Below are positions 23,112-32,591 of a stretch of DNA of 64,000 nt, piece by piece (the stretch's first letter is position 1; each line of letters starts with the position of its first letter). The notes beneath the pieces are model-generated. The model searched no databases. It saw only the letters and a program-made list of their open reading frames with translations, and had not been told where the DNA came from. This stretch comes from Brevundimonas goettingensis (GTDB taxonomy: Bacteria > Pseudomonadota > Alphaproteobacteria > Caulobacterales > Caulobacteraceae). The stretch covers positions 2,775,001 through 2,839,000 of the forward strand of contig NZ_CP062222.1 of NCBI RefSeq assembly GCF_017487405.1, given 5' to 3'. A program made the translations under genes and the position numbers.

Positions 23112-24851
23112 ATGACCGAGGACGACGATTTTGAGGTCCGGCCCGGGCGCATCCGCCAGGGCCGCGCGAGGTCGGGCTCGGCCCTGCGCCAGGTGCTGGG
23201 CTCGGTCGAGCGCGCGGGCGGCTTCAATGCCGGCCGCATCACCCGGTCGAGCGTCTTCGGACGCGGCCGTGTGGGCGGCCTCCGCGCGGTGCGCCGGCTC
23301 GGTTCGGGCGCGCGTTCCGTGGTGATCAAGACCCGTGTGGTTCGCCAGGCCGCGGGCGCCGCGTCCCTGTCCGCCCATCTGCGCTATCTTCAACGTGACG
23401 GCGTGACCCGGGACGGGGAGCCCGGTCAGCTGTTCGACGGGCAGGCCGAGGGCGAGACGCGCGCGACCTCCGGATCGTTCGCCGCCCGATGCGAAGGCGA
23501 CCGGCATCATTTCCGCTTCATCGTCTCGCCCGAGGACGCCTCGGAGCTTCAGGACCTCAAGGCCTTCACCCGCGACCTGATGCGCGCCGCCGAGGGCGAT
23601 CTCGGCACGCGGCTGGACTGGATCGCGGTCGAACACTGGAACACCGGCCATCCCCACGTGCATGTCCTGGTGCGCGGCGTGACCGATCGAGGCGACGACC
23701 TCGTGATCTCACGCGACTATATCACCCAGGGCCTGCGGGCGCGGGCCAGCGATCTGGTCACTCGCGAGCTCGGTCCTCGCACCGAACACGATATCCAGCG
23801 CGGACTGGTCCGCGATGTGACATCGGATCGCTGGACGCGGCTCGACGGCCTGATCGTGCGCGAGGCGGCTCGTACTGAAGGCCGCTTGGACCTTCGCCCC
23901 GGCGAGGATCCGGCCCGTCCGTGGCGGGCGATCAAGATCGCCCGGCTGGAGACGCTTCAGGACCTCGGCGTCGTCCGGCCCGAGGGTCCTGCGCAATGGC
24001 GGCTTGCGCCCGACGCGGAGGCTACTTTGAAAGGCCTTGGACGACGCAGCGACATCATCGCGCGGCTGCATCAGGGGCTGGCCTCGGCAGGCCTTTCGCC
24101 TTCGCCGGAGCGACTGCAGATCGGGGAGACCGTCTCTCGTCCCTTGATCGCCCGGGTGATCTCGCAAGGTCTCGATGACGAATTGAAAGGGTCCGGCTTT
24201 CTCGTTCTCGAGGGTCTGGACGGGCAGGTGCATCACCACCGTATCCGCGACCTGACCGGGCTCGATGTTCGGGCCGGGGCTGTCGTGGAACTGGCGCCGA
24301 TCAAGAGCGGGCAAGCTGGTGGGCGGTTGGCGCTCCATGTTCGCGCCGATCTTTCCGTCGAGGCCCAGGCTGTCGCGCAGGGCGCGACCTGGCTCGACCG
24401 CAGGCTTCTCGAAGGCAAGCGTGGGGGACGCGACGCGCCGGCGGCGGCGACGGGATTTGGCCAGGCTGTGGCGAACGCGCTCGAGCGCCGGATCGCGCAT
24501 CTGCAGACGCAAGGTCTGGCCCGGATCGAAAACGGTCGGGTGCGACTGGCGCCGCAGATGCTGGACACGTTGCGGGACCGTGACCTCGCTTCGGCTGCTC
24601 GCCGGCTAAGCGGAGAGACCGGTCTCGTCTACCGGCCGGCGGTCGAGGGCGAGACGGTCTGCGGAACCTACCGACGCCGGGTGACCCTGGCGTCGGGCAG
24701 GTTCGCCATGATCGACGACGGCCTCGGCTTCACACTGGTCCCCTGGCGTCCCGCGCTTGAGCGACAGTTGAACCAGACCGTCTCTGGCGTGGCGGGACCC
24801 GGCCGGTCGATCGACTGGCGGCCAGGCCCCGTCCGGGGACCGGGCCGATGA
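23112..24851 (+). CDS. Relaxase (VirD2/TraI-type, DUF3363)
   Basis: The start MTEDDDFEVRPGRIRQGRAR is the usual one for this family and gives 579 residues. There is an Arg-rich N-terminus, then the relaxase domain with 'HLRYLQRDGVTRDGEPGQLF', 'RCEGDRHHFRFIVSPEDASE' and the metal-binding 'GHPHVHVLVRG' (His180-His184), and a C-terminal DUF3363 half. It nicks oriT and pilots the strand through the TraG channel. It sits between the transglycosylase and the coupling protein. Confidence 0.95.
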   Translation: MTEDDDFEVRPGRIRQGRARSGSALRQVLGSVERAGGFNAGRITRSSVFGRGRVGGLRAVRRLGSGARSVVIKTRVVRQAAGAASLSAHLRYLQRDGVTRDGEPGQLFDGQAEGETRATSGSFAARCEGDRHHFRFIVSPEDASELQDLKAFTRDLMRAAEGDLGTRLDWIAVEHWNTGHPHVHVLVRGVTDRGDDLVISRDYITQGLRARASDLVTRELGPRTEHDIQRGLVRDVTSDRWTRLDGLIVREAARTEGRLDLRPGEDPARPWRAIKIARLETLQDLGVVRPEGPAQWRLAPDAEATLKGLGRRSDIIARLHQGLASAGLSPSPERLQIGETVSRPLIARVISQGLDDELKGSGFLVLEGLDGQVHHHRIRDLTGLDVRAGAVVELAPIKSGQAGGRLALHVRADLSVEAQAVAQGATWLDRRLLEGKRGGRDAPAAATGFGQAVANALERRIAHLQTQGLARIENGRVRLAPQMLDTLRDRDLASAARRLSGETGLVYRPAVEGETVCGTYRRRVTLASGRFAMIDDGLGFTLVPWRPALERQLNQTVSGVAGPGRSIDWRPGPVRGPGR

Positions 24852-24881
24852 CCTCACATCCCAAAACCTGGAGCCACGGCC

Positions 24882-26888
24882 ATGTCCGCCGGTAAAATCC
24901 TCTGGGGTCCTATTCTCGTCGTGGGCCTCATCCTTCTGTCCGGCGTCTGGGGCGCCACACAATGGACCGCCTGGCGGCTCGGATTTCAGGCCGGGCTCGG
25001 ACCGCCCTGGTTCGTTCTGGACGACTGGCCAGTCTACTGGCCGCCATCGGTGTTCGGTTGGTGGTTCGTCTACGACGCCTATGCGCCCCGGATTTTTCTG
25101 GAGGGCGGGGCCATCGCCGCCGGAGCAGCTTTCGTGGCCATCGCCGTCGCGATCAGCATGGCGGTCTGGCGCTCGCGCGAGGCGGCCTCCGCCACGACCT
25201 ATGGCACGGCGCGCTGGGCGAATGACGCCGACGCTGTCGCCGCCGGTCTGCACGGACCGGACGGGGTCGTCCTGGGCCAGACCCGCGCCGGCTACCTGCG
25301 TCACGACGGGCCCGAACATGTTCTATGCTTCGCGCCGACCCGAAGCGGCAAGGGCGTGGGGCTTGTCGTTCCCACCCTTCTGACCTGGCCGGGCTCGGCT
25401 CTGGTCCATGACATCAAGGGTGAGAACTGGACCCTGACAGCGGGGTGGCGGGCCCGCTTCGGTCCCGTCTTCCTGTTCGATCCCACCAACCCCGACAGCG
25501 CCGCCTATAATCCGCTGCTGGAAGTGCGCCGCGGCGATCAGGAGGTTCGCGACGTCCAGAACATCGCCGACATCCTGGTCGACCCGGAAGGCGCAATGGA
25601 GCGACGAAACCATTGGGAGAAGACCAGCCACTCCCTTCTGGTCGGCGCCATCCTGCACGTTCTCTACGCCGAACCCGACAAGACCCTGGCCGGGGTCGCC
25701 GGCTTCCTGTCCGATCCGGCCAGACCGATTGAGGCGACGCTCAGACGAATGATGACGACCGACCATCTCGGAGATCGGCCCCATCCGGTCGTCGCCTCCT
25801 CGGCCAGGGAGCTTTTGAACAAGAGCGAGAACGAACGCTCGGGCGTCCTGTCGACCGCGATGAGCTTCCTAGGCCTGTATCGCGATCCTGTCGTGGCCCG
25901 GGTCACCCGCCAGTGCGACTGGCGCATCAGCGACCTGGTCGAGGGACCGCGCCCCGCCTCCCTCTATCTGGTCGTTCCGCCTTCCGACATCAGCCGGACC
26001 AAACCCTTGATCCGTCTGATCCTCAACCAGATCGGACGCCGCCTGACCGAAGACCTTCAGGCGCGCGACGGTCGGCGCCGTCTCCTGATGATGCTGGACG
26101 AGTTTCCGGCGTTGGGTCGGCTCGACTTCTTTGAAAGCGCCCTGGCCTTCATGGCCGGCTACGGACTCAAGGCCTTCCTGATCGCCCAGTCCCTGAACCA
26201 GATCGAACGCGCCTACGGCCCCAACAACGCCATCCTGGACAACTGCCATGTCCGGGTCGCCTTCGCGACCAACGACGAGCGGACGGCCAAGCGGATTTCG
26301 GACTCGCTCGGGACGGCGACCGAACTGCGCGCCCAGCGAAACTATGCCGGCCATCGGCTCAGCCCCTGGCTCGGACATCTGATGGTCTCGCGTCAGGAGA
26401 CCGCCCGTCCCCTGCTGACGCCGGGCGAAGTCATGCAACTCCCCGCCGACGATGAACTGGTTCTCGTGTCCGGTTGCGCGCCGATCCGGGCAAAGAAGGT
26501 CCGGTACTTCACCGACCGCGAGTTGAAGCGTCGGATCCTGAAGGCGCCGATGCAAACCGGGGTCCAGGCGGGGGCGGGGGCGGGGGTGGGGGCGGGATCA
26601 GCGCCGGACCAGGAGGCGATCTGGTCTGCCCGTTTGCGGGACGAGACGACCGTCACCGCGTCCGACGCGACGCAGGGCGGCGAGGGCGAGGGCGAGGGGG
26701 GATTGCGGCTGGAGCCCGAGTTGGAGGCGCCCGATATCGCACCCGAACCACCGGCTCCCGACCTGCTCGACTGGCTGGAGACGGACGACGAAGACCCGAC
26801 CGTGGCGCTGCAATCGAGCCTTGAGGCCAGGGCGCGGCGGATCGCGCGACAGGCGGCTCTCGATCCCGATGACGGCATCGAGCTCTAG
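24882..26888 (+). CDS. traG: VirD4/TraG-type coupling protein
   Basis: 668 residues. There are two N-terminal transmembrane segments (residues about 1-25 and 75-95), then a RecA-like ATPase with Walker A 'APTRSGKGVG' (from residue 151), 'LVHDIKGENW', 'NPLLEVRRGD' and a Walker B region 'LLMMLDEFPALGRLDFF' (about residue 400). The C-terminal tail is Gly/Ala/Glu-rich and low in complexity (a run of GGGGGC repeats near 26570). It links the relaxosome to the trb channel. Confidence 0.96.
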   Translation: MSAGKILWGPILVVGLILLSGVWGATQWTAWRLGFQAGLGPPWFVLDDWPVYWPPSVFGWWFVYDAYAPRIFLEGGAIAAGAAFVAIAVAISMAVWRSREAASATTYGTARWANDADAVAAGLHGPDGVVLGQTRAGYLRHDGPEHVLCFAPTRSGKGVGLVVPTLLTWPGSALVHDIKGENWTLTAGWRARFGPVFLFDPTNPDSAAYNPLLEVRRGDQEVRDVQNIADILVDPEGAMERRNHWEKTSHSLLVGAILHVLYAEPDKTLAGVAGFLSDPARPIEATLRRMMTTDHLGDRPHPVVASSARELLNKSENERSGVLSTAMSFLGLYRDPVVARVTRQCDWRISDLVEGPRPASLYLVVPPSDISRTKPLIRLILNQIGRRLTEDLQARDGRRRLLMMLDEFPALGRLDFFESALAFMAGYGLKAFLIAQSLNQIERAYGPNNAILDNCHVRVAFATNDERTAKRISDSLGTATELRAQRNYAGHRLSPWLGHLMVSRQETARPLLTPGEVMQLPADDELVLVSGCAPIRAKKVRYFTDRELKRRILKAPMQTGVQAGAGAGVGAGSAPDQEAIWSARLRDETTVTASDATQGGEGEGEGGLRLEPELEAPDIAPEPPAPDLLDWLETDDEDPTVALQSSLEARARRIARQAALDPDDGIEL

Positions 26889-26897
26889 GAGGTTAGG

Positions 26898-27347
26898 ATG
26901 AAATCGAGACTGTCCGTCTACCTTGAGCCGGAGTTGCTCGACCGTCTGGAGGCCTATGTCGAACGACGCGGCGTCTCCCGATCCATGATCGCGGAGGCGG
27001 CGATCGCCAGCTTCCTGTCGCCGGATGCGGCCGAGCGTCAGGAGGCCGCACTCGTGCGTCGGCTGGATCGACTGAACCGCCATGCCGACCGGCTCGAGCG
27101 CGATGTCGGGATCGGGGTCGAGATGCTGGCCATGTTCGTGCGCTTCTGGCTGACTGCGACCCCGCCCTTGCCCGAAGCGTCTCAGGCCGCCGCCCGAGCG
27201 AAGGGTCGGGAGCGGTACGGGGCCTTCGTCGAAAGTCTCGGCCGTCGGCTTGCGACCGGGCGCGCCTTTACACGCGAGTTGTCCCTCGACCTTCAAGGAA
27301 ACGGGGGCACTGGCGACGGCAGCGGGCCTGGCGTGGACGAAGACTAA
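26898..27347 (+). CDS. Ribbon-helix-helix (CopG-type) protein
   Basis: 149 residues, beginning 'MKSRLSVYLEPELLDRLEAY', then 'RRGVSRSMIAEAAIASFLSP', a classic RHH fold. Residues 50-110 are helical ('ALVRRLDRLNRHADRLERDV'), giving an oligomerisation region. AGGAGG lies eight bases before the ATG. The conserved position between traG and trbB and the inverted repeats at 27385-27420 suggest it represses the trb operon. Confidence 0.88.
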   Translation: MKSRLSVYLEPELLDRLEAYVERRGVSRSMIAEAAIASFLSPDAAERQEAALVRRLDRLNRHADRLERDVGIGVEMLAMFVRFWLTATPPLPEASQAAARAKGRERYGAFVESLGRRLATGRAFTRELSLDLQGNGGTGDGSGPGVDED

Positions 27348-27364
27348 CCTTGCTCCGTGATCGG

Positions 27365-27420
27365 TTGGCCTTTTCAGGTGTGCGCGTTATGAAATGATAA
27401 GGCGTTATCTTTGCATAACG
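27365..27420 (+). promoter_or_regulatory. Candidate promoter and operator of the trb operon
   Basis: A TTGGCC (27365-27370), 17-base spacer and TATGAA (27388-27393) make a fair promoter. Overlapping inverted repeats follow: GATAA-ggcg-TTATC (27396-27409) and CGTTAT-ctttgc-ATAACG (27403-27420), plus a third CGTTAT at 27385-27390. The region is markedly AT-rich for this genome. The RHH protein encoded just upstream is the natural candidate ligand. Confidence 0.5.
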
Positions 27421-27694
27421 TCGGCTGTTATAAAAGAATCGCGCGTCTGGCTGCCTCACCGCTCAATCGCAACGTCGTGGCGTTCGTCGAAACCGTCGCC
27501 GGCGGGGTACAGGTCCGCGCCCATCTGCCCGCCGCCCTGCTCCCCGAGCCGCCGCTGGACATCGGCCAGTTCCTGGACATCTAACCGACGAACGCGAAAG
27601 CGAACGGCTGTGCGTCGTACGCCTGTTCGGAGCCGATCTCCGAGGCCAGGCCGACAGCTCCATCCCGCCGTTTGCCTGTCGTTGTACGCCATAG
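27411..27694 (+). pseudogene. Possible frameshifted small gene in the traG-trbB gap
   Basis: One frame gives 'RIARLAASPLNRNVVAFVET' ... 'PEPPLDIGQFLDI' and stops at 27584; another frame directly continues 'DERESERLCVVRLFGADLRG' to a stop at 27694. Both pieces look protein-like and would join into one product of about 90 residues if a frameshift near 27580 were repaired. There is no good start codon (a TTG at 27411 at best). It is the only coding-like content I see in the 445-base gap, apart from the operator. Confidence 0.35.
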
Positions 27695-27792
27695 CCCTAC
27701 GCCTCTGCCGAGCCTGTTGAACCGCGCGGAAAAGCGGTCCTCTTAATCACCCGTCCGGTCGCCCCAGCGACCTCTCCTCCCCGTCGGGTCTC

Positions 27793-28761
27793 ATGAGCAA
27801 CCTCACTCCCCTCAAGGCCGGCAAGGCGCGGACGGCCCGGATGCTGCTGACGGCCTTCGGTCCGGAAGTGACCGGGCCTCTGCAGGATTCCGACGTACTG
27901 GAAGTCATGCTCAACCCGGACGGCTCGGTGTGGCTTGACCGCCTGAGCACGGGCCTGGAGGCGACCGGCGATCACATCCGGGCCGCCGATGGTGAACGCA
28001 TCGTCCGCCTGGTGGCTCACCATGTCGGCGTCGAGGTGGATGAGGATCGGCCCCGCGTCTCGGCCGAACTGCCAGAAACCGGCGAGCGGTTCGAAGGGCT
28101 TCTCCCGCCCGTCGTCTCCGGCCCCGCCTTCGCGATCCGAAAGCCGGCGGTCGCCATCTTCGGCCTCGCCGACTACGTCGCCGCCGGCATCATGCCGGAC
28201 GCGGCGGCGGCCACCTTGCGCAAGGCCGTGCTCGACCGAAAGAACATCCTCGTCGTCGGTGGCACATCGACCGGCAAGACGACACTGGTCAATGCGCTTC
28301 TGGCGGTGATCGCCGACAGCACCGACCGCATTATCCTGATCGAGGACACCCGCGAACTTCAATGCGCGGCGCCGAACCTGGTGTCGATGCGCACGCGCGC
28401 AGGAGCCGTCTCCCTATCGGATCTCGTGCGGTCGGCCCTGCGCCTCCGGCCAGACCGGATCCCGATCGGCGAGGTGCGCGGCCCCGAAGCCCTTGACCTG
28501 ATCAAGGCCTGGGGAACCGGCCACCCCGGCGGCGTCGGAACGCTTCACGCAGGCTCAGGCGTCGGCGCCCTGCATCGGCTCGAACAGCTGATCCAGGAGG
28601 TCGTCGTTACCGTGCCCCGCCCCCTGATCGCGGACACCATCGACCTGATCGCGGTGCTGGATGGCCGCGGCGGCGCCCGCCGGCTGGTCGAACTCAGCGC
28701 CGTCGAGGGCCTGGCCGCCGACGGCGCCTACCGCCTCACCTCCCTGCTGCCCCAACCCTGA
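27793..28761 (+). CDS. trbB: P-type conjugative transfer ATPase TrbB
   Basis: 322 residues, VirB11-like: an N-terminal domain ('[20 protein letters not shown]', '[14 protein letters not shown]') and an ATPase domain with Walker A '[17 protein letters not shown]' (from about residue 155), Asp box '[12 protein letters not shown]', '[20 protein letters not shown]' and the His box. It forms a hexameric ring at the inner membrane powering pilus assembly. First gene of the trb operon. Confidence 0.97.
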   Translation: MSNLTPLKAGKARTARMLLTAFGPEVTGPLQDSDVLEVMLNPDGSVWLDRLSTGLEATGDHIRAADGERIVRLVAHHVGVEVDEDRPRVSAELPETGERFEGLLPPVVSGPAFAIRKPAVAIFGLADYVAAGIMPDAAAATLRKAVLDRKNILVVGGTSTGKTTLVNALLAVIADSTDRIILIEDTRELQCAAPNLVSMRTRAGAVSLSDLVRSALRLRPDRIPIGEVRGPEALDLIKAWGTGHPGGVGTLHAGSGVGALHRLEQLIQEVVVTVPRPLIADTIDLIAVLDGRGGARRLVELSAVEGLAADGAYRLTSLLPQP

Positions 28762-28773
28762 AAGGATCTCACC

Positions 28774-29142
28774 ATGACATCGCACGCCCCACGCCTGCCG
28801 GCCGAACGCGAATACGATCGCCCCTTCCCCCGCCTGTCGCGCCGTGTCGGCGGCGTTGGCCTCTTCGCCTTGGCCGCAGTGCTGGCCGCCCCTGCCTGGG
28901 CCGGCGGCTCGTCCATGCCGTGGGAGGCCCCGCTGCAGCAGATACTGGAGTCGATCGAGGGTCCCGTCGCCAAGATCATCGCGGTGATCATTATCATCGT
29001 CACCGGCCTCACCCTGGCGTTCGGGGATACCTCCGGCGGCGCGCGCCGCATGATCCAAATCGTGTTCGGACTGTCGATCGCCTTCGCCGCCAGTTCCTTC
29101 TTCCTGAGCTTCTTCTCGTTCGGCGGCGGAGCGCTGGTCTGA
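28774..29142 (+). CDS. trbC: TrbC pilin
   Basis: 122 residues: a long basic N-terminus, a first hydrophobic signal segment ending in 'AAPAWAGGSSMPW' (likely cleavage after AWA), then two hydrophobic helices ('IAVIIIIVTGLTLAF' and 'FGLSIAFAASSFFLSFF'). This matches TrbC/VirB2 pilins, processed and cyclised with help from TraF. The stop overlaps trbD. Confidence 0.92.
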   Translation: MTSHAPRLPAEREYDRPFPRLSRRVGGVGLFALAAVLAAPAWAGGSSMPWEAPLQQILESIEGPVAKIIAVIIIIVTGLTLAFGDTSGGARRMIQIVFGLSIAFAASSFFLSFFSFGGGALV

Positions 29143-29417
29143 TGGGCGCCGGCGCCGAAGACCTGCCAGTCGGATATCTGGCGCCGGTTCACCGCGCCCT
29201 GACCGAACCGATCCTGCTGGCGGGCGCGCCGAGGACCCTGGCCCTTCTCAACGGGACCCTGGCCGCCGCGCTCGGTCTCGGCCTTCGCCTCTGGATCCTC
29301 GGCGGCCTGCTCTGGATCGTCGGCCACGGCCTCGCGGTTTGGGCCGCTCGCAAGGACCCCGACTTCGTCGAGGTCGCCCGCCGCCATCTCCGCATTCCCG
29401 CTTTCCTCGACGTCTGA
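29142..29417 (+). CDS. trbD: TrbD (VirB3-like) membrane protein
   Basis: 91 residues. The start ATG overlaps the end of trbC. It has the family pattern 'YLAPVHRALTEPILLAGAPR', then hydrophobic segments 'TLALLNGTLAAALGLGLRL' and 'GGLLWIVGHGLAVWAARKDP', ending 'RHLRIPAFLDV'. It anchors the TrbE ATPase to the inner membrane. Confidence 0.92.
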   Translation: MGAGAEDLPVGYLAPVHRALTEPILLAGAPRTLALLNGTLAAALGLGLRLWILGGLLWIVGHGLAVWAARKDPDFVEVARRHLRIPAFLDV

Positions 29418-29424
29418 GGTTCCC

Positions 29425-31869
29425 ATGCTCGATCTTCGCGAATACAGCCGACGCCCCAAACGCCTGGCCGATTTCCTGCCGTGGGCCGCCTTGATCGCGC
29501 CCGGCGTGGTGCTCAACAAGGACGGGGCCTTCCAGCGCACTGCCCGGTTCCGGGGGCCGGATCTGGATTCGGCGACGACGACCGAACTCACAGCCACCGC
29601 CGCGCGCCTGAACAATGCGCTGCGCCGCCTGGGCTCGGGCTGGACGGTTCTGGTCGAAGCCCAACGCTACCCGGCTGTCGCCTATCCCGTCAGCGGGTTT
29701 CCCGATCCCGTTTCTGCCTTGGTGGACGAAGAGCGGCGCGCCGACTTCCAGGCCGAAGGCGCCCATTTCGAGAGCGTCTACTTCCTGTCGCTCGTCTGGT
29801 TGCCTCCGGCCGAGGACAGAAGCTGGATCGATCGCTGGCTCTATGAAGGTCGACACGCGCGCGGCGTCGACTGGCCCGAACAGATCCGGGGGTTCGTTGA
29901 TCGCACCGACCGCCTGCTCGGCCTCGTGGAAGGCTTCATGCCCGAAGCGGCCTGGCTGAGCGACGAGGAGACCCTGACCTATCTGCATTCGACGGTCTCG
30001 ACCTCGCGGCACCGCGTCCGCCTTCCGGACACGCCTATGCACATCGACGCCCTGGTCGCCGACAGTCCCCTGATCACGGGTCTGGCCCCTCGCCTTGGGG
30101 ACGCTCACCTGCGAACCCTGACCGTGATCGGCTTCCCGACCGCCACCTGGCCCGGCCTGCTCGACGACCTGAACCGGCTGCCGTTCGCTTACCGCTGGAC
30201 GACCCGGGCCATCTGCCTGGACAAGACCGAGGCCGCCAAACTGCTCGGCCGCATCCGGCGCCAGTGGTTTTCCAAGCGCAAATCCGTCGCGGCCATCCTC
30301 AAGGAGGTGATGACCAACGAGGCTTCGGCCCTGATCGACACCGACGCGGGCAACAAGGCGCAGGACGCCGACGAGGCCTTGCAGGATCTCGGCGCCGATG
30401 GCGTGGGCTATGCGCTGGTCACAGCCACGATCACGGTCTGGGACGCCGCGCCCGCTGCGGCCGACGTCAAACTCCGGCTCGTGGAAAAGGTGATCCAGGG
30501 CCGCGACTTCACCTGCATGGCCGAAACTCTGAACGCCGTGGAGGCCTGGCTCGGCTCCCTGCCCGGCCAGGTTTACGCCAACGTCCGCACGCCCCCGATC
30601 TCGACCCTGAACCTCGCCCATCTGATGCCGCTGTCCGCGGTCTGGGCGGGCGCGGCCTGGAACGATCACCTGGACGGGCCGCCGCTGTTCTTTGCGCGCA
30701 CCGAGGGTTCGACGCCGTTCCGCTTCTCCAATCACGTCGGCGATGTCGGTCATACCCTGATCGTCGGACCGACCGGCGCCGGCAAAAGCGTGTTGCTGGC
30801 GCTGATGGCCCTGTCCTTCCGGCGCTATGACTGCGCCCAGATCTTCGCCTTTGATTTCGGCGGGTCGATCCGAGCCGCGACCCTCGCCATGGGCGGCGAC
30901 TTCCACGATCTCGGCGCGGCCTTGTCGGGCCAGGGCGAAGGTCTGGCCCTCCAGCCGCTCGAACAGATCGATGACGCGGGCGAACGGGCGTGGGCTGCGG
31001 GATGGCTCGCGGACCTGTACCGGGCCGAGGGCGTCGACATCACGCCGGAGATCAAAGACCAGATCTGGTCGGGCCTGACCAACCTGGCGTCGGCCCCGGC
31101 GGCCGAGCGGACCCTGTCCGGGTTCGCCGCCCTGGTTCAATCCAGTGCGCTGAAGCGCGCTCTGGCGCCCTTCACCCTCGACGGCCCCTGGGGCCGGCTG
31201 CTGGATGGAGAGTTCGAACATCTCGGCGTCGCCCCGGTCCAGGCGTTCGAGACCGAAGGTCTGATCGGATCGGGTGCGGCCGGAGCCGTGCTGGCCCACC
31301 TGTTCCACAGGATTGAAGCCCGACTGGACGGACGCCCCAGCCTGATCGTCATCGACGAAGGCTGGCTCGCGCTGGATGACCGGGGCTTCGGGAGTCAGTT
31401 GCGCGAGTGGTTGAAGACGCTGCGCAAAAAGAACGCCTCGGTGATCTTCGCGACCCAGTCGCTGGCCGACATCGAGTCCAGCGCGATCGCCGCCGCCATC
31501 ATCGAGAGCTGCCACACCCGCGTCTTCCTGCCGAACGATCGGGCGCTCGAGCCGCAGATTCAGGCCATCTATCGCCGCTTCGGCCTGAATGCGCGTCAGA
31601 TCGAAATCCTCAGCCAAGCCATCCCGAAGCGCGACTATTACTGCCAGTCGCGTCGCGGCAATCGCCTGTTTGAACTGGGTCTCGGCCCGGTCGCCCTGGC
31701 CTTTTGCGCGGCCTCGTCGGCCACTGATCAGGTCGCGATCGCCAGACTGGTCGGGGATCATAGACGCGACGGCTTCGCCGCCGCCTGGCTCCGCCATCGA
31801 CGCCTTCCCTGGGCGGCTGACCTGCTCGAGGCGAGCCGTCCAGACGCTGCCTCCCCACCCCAACCCTGA
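29425..31869 (+). CDS. trbE: Conjugative transfer ATPase TrbE (VirB4-like)
   Basis: 814 residues. Begins 'MLDLREYSRRPKRLADFLPW'. The C-terminal half holds Walker A 'IVGPTGAGKSVLLALMA' (about residue 448), 'IFAFDFGGSIRAATLA', Walker B 'SLIVIDEGWLALDDRGFG' and 'SVIFATQSLADIESS'. It powers pilus biogenesis and substrate transfer. A long antisense reading frame across this gene is a shadow. Confidence 0.97.
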   Translation: MLDLREYSRRPKRLADFLPWAALIAPGVVLNKDGAFQRTARFRGPDLDSATTTELTATAARLNNALRRLGSGWTVLVEAQRYPAVAYPVSGFPDPVSALVDEERRADFQAEGAHFESVYFLSLVWLPPAEDRSWIDRWLYEGRHARGVDWPEQIRGFVDRTDRLLGLVEGFMPEAAWLSDEETLTYLHSTVSTSRHRVRLPDTPMHIDALVADSPLITGLAPRLGDAHLRTLTVIGFPTATWPGLLDDLNRLPFAYRWTTRAICLDKTEAAKLLGRIRRQWFSKRKSVAAILKEVMTNEASALIDTDAGNKAQDADEALQDLGADGVGYALVTATITVWDAAPAAADVKLRLVEKVIQGRDFTCMAETLNAVEAWLGSLPGQVYANVRTPPISTLNLAHLMPLSAVWAGAAWNDHLDGPPLFFARTEGSTPFRFSNHVGDVGHTLIVGPTGAGKSVLLALMALSFRRYDCAQIFAFDFGGSIRAATLAMGGDFHDLGAALSGQGEGLALQPLEQIDDAGERAWAAGWLADLYRAEGVDITPEIKDQIWSGLTNLASAPAAERTLSGFAALVQSSALKRALAPFTLDGPWGRLLDGEFEHLGVAPVQAFETEGLIGSGAAGAVLAHLFHRIEARLDGRPSLIVIDEGWLALDDRGFGSQLREWLKTLRKKNASVIFATQSLADIESSAIAAAIIESCHTRVFLPNDRALEPQIQAIYRRFGLNARQIEILSQAIPKRDYYCQSRRGNRLFELGLGPVALAFCAASSATDQVAIARLVGDHRRDGFAAAWLRHRRLPWAADLLEASRPDAASPPQP

Positions 31870-31883
31870 CCTTGGAGTTCGTC

Positions 31884-32591
31884 ATGAAGACCCTGCGTCG
31901 CGCCCTGCTGTCCGCCACCCTCGGCGCCTGCCTGATCGTCCAGCCCGCCCATGCCCAGCTCGCCGTCCATGATCCGGCGAACTACGCCCAGAACCTGATC
32001 CAGGCTGCTCGCGCTCTGGAGCAGGTGAACAACCAGATCCAGTCGCTGCAGAACGAAGCGACCATGCTGATGAACCAGGCGCGTAACCTGGCCAGCCTGC
32101 CGACCTCCTCGCTTCAGCAACTCCAGGGACAGGTGAGCCGCACACAGGCCTTGCTGGGGCAGGCCCGGTCTCTGGCCTTCGATGTGGCACAGATCGAGGA
32201 GGCCTTTCGCGGCCGTTACGGATCGGCTGCGATGAGCGCGACCGAGCGCGATCTGGTCTCCCGCGCCGACGCGCGCTGGTCGACCTCCGTCGGCGCCTTC
32301 GAGCATGCGCTGAAGGTCCAGGCCGGCGTTGTCGGCGGTCTGGAGACATCGCGAACGGAGATGAACCGTCTCGTCACGGCAAGCCAGACCTCGACCGGAG
32401 CCCTTCAGGCCGCCCAGGCCGGCAACCAGCTGCTTGCCCTGCAGGCCGCGCAACTGTCGGAACTCAGCGCCCTGCTGGCGGCCCAGGGCCGTGCCCAGGC
32501 GCTGGAAGCCGCCGACCGGGCCGCCGCTCACGCCGACGCCCAGGCCCGGTTCCGTCGGTTCATGGGATCCGCCACGGCGCCGGTTCAGTGA
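31884..32591 (+). CDS. trbJ: P-type conjugative transfer protein TrbJ
   Basis: 235 residues. The ATG at 31884 follows TTGGAG. A signal peptide (residues 1-24, 'LGACLIVQPAHAQL', cleavage after AHA) is followed by 'HDPANYAQNLIQAARALEQV' and a long coiled coil, as in TrbJ/VirB5, a minor pilus component in the periplasm. It overlaps the next gene by four bases. Confidence 0.94.
   Translation: MKTLRRALLSATLGACLIVQPAHAQLAVHDPANYAQNLIQAARALEQVNNQIQSLQNEATMLMNQARNLASLPTSSLQQLQGQVSRTQALLGQARSLAFDVAQIEEAFRGRYGSAAMSATERDLVSRADARWSTSVGAFEHALKVQAGVVGGLETSRTEMNRLVTASQTSTGALQAAQAGNQLLALQAAQLSELSALLAAQGRAQALEAADRAAAHADAQARFRRFMGSATAPVQ

Noticed and set aside
26566..26600. G-rich repeat (GGGGGC) near the end of traG as a regulatory structure
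   Set aside because: It is in frame and encodes the Gly/Ala-rich tail of the coupling protein; coding low-complexity is the simpler explanation.
29248..31863. Long minus-strand open frame (871 codons) across trbE
   Set aside because: Antisense shadow of trbE, with Gly/Arg/Gln-rich composition and no recognisable motif.
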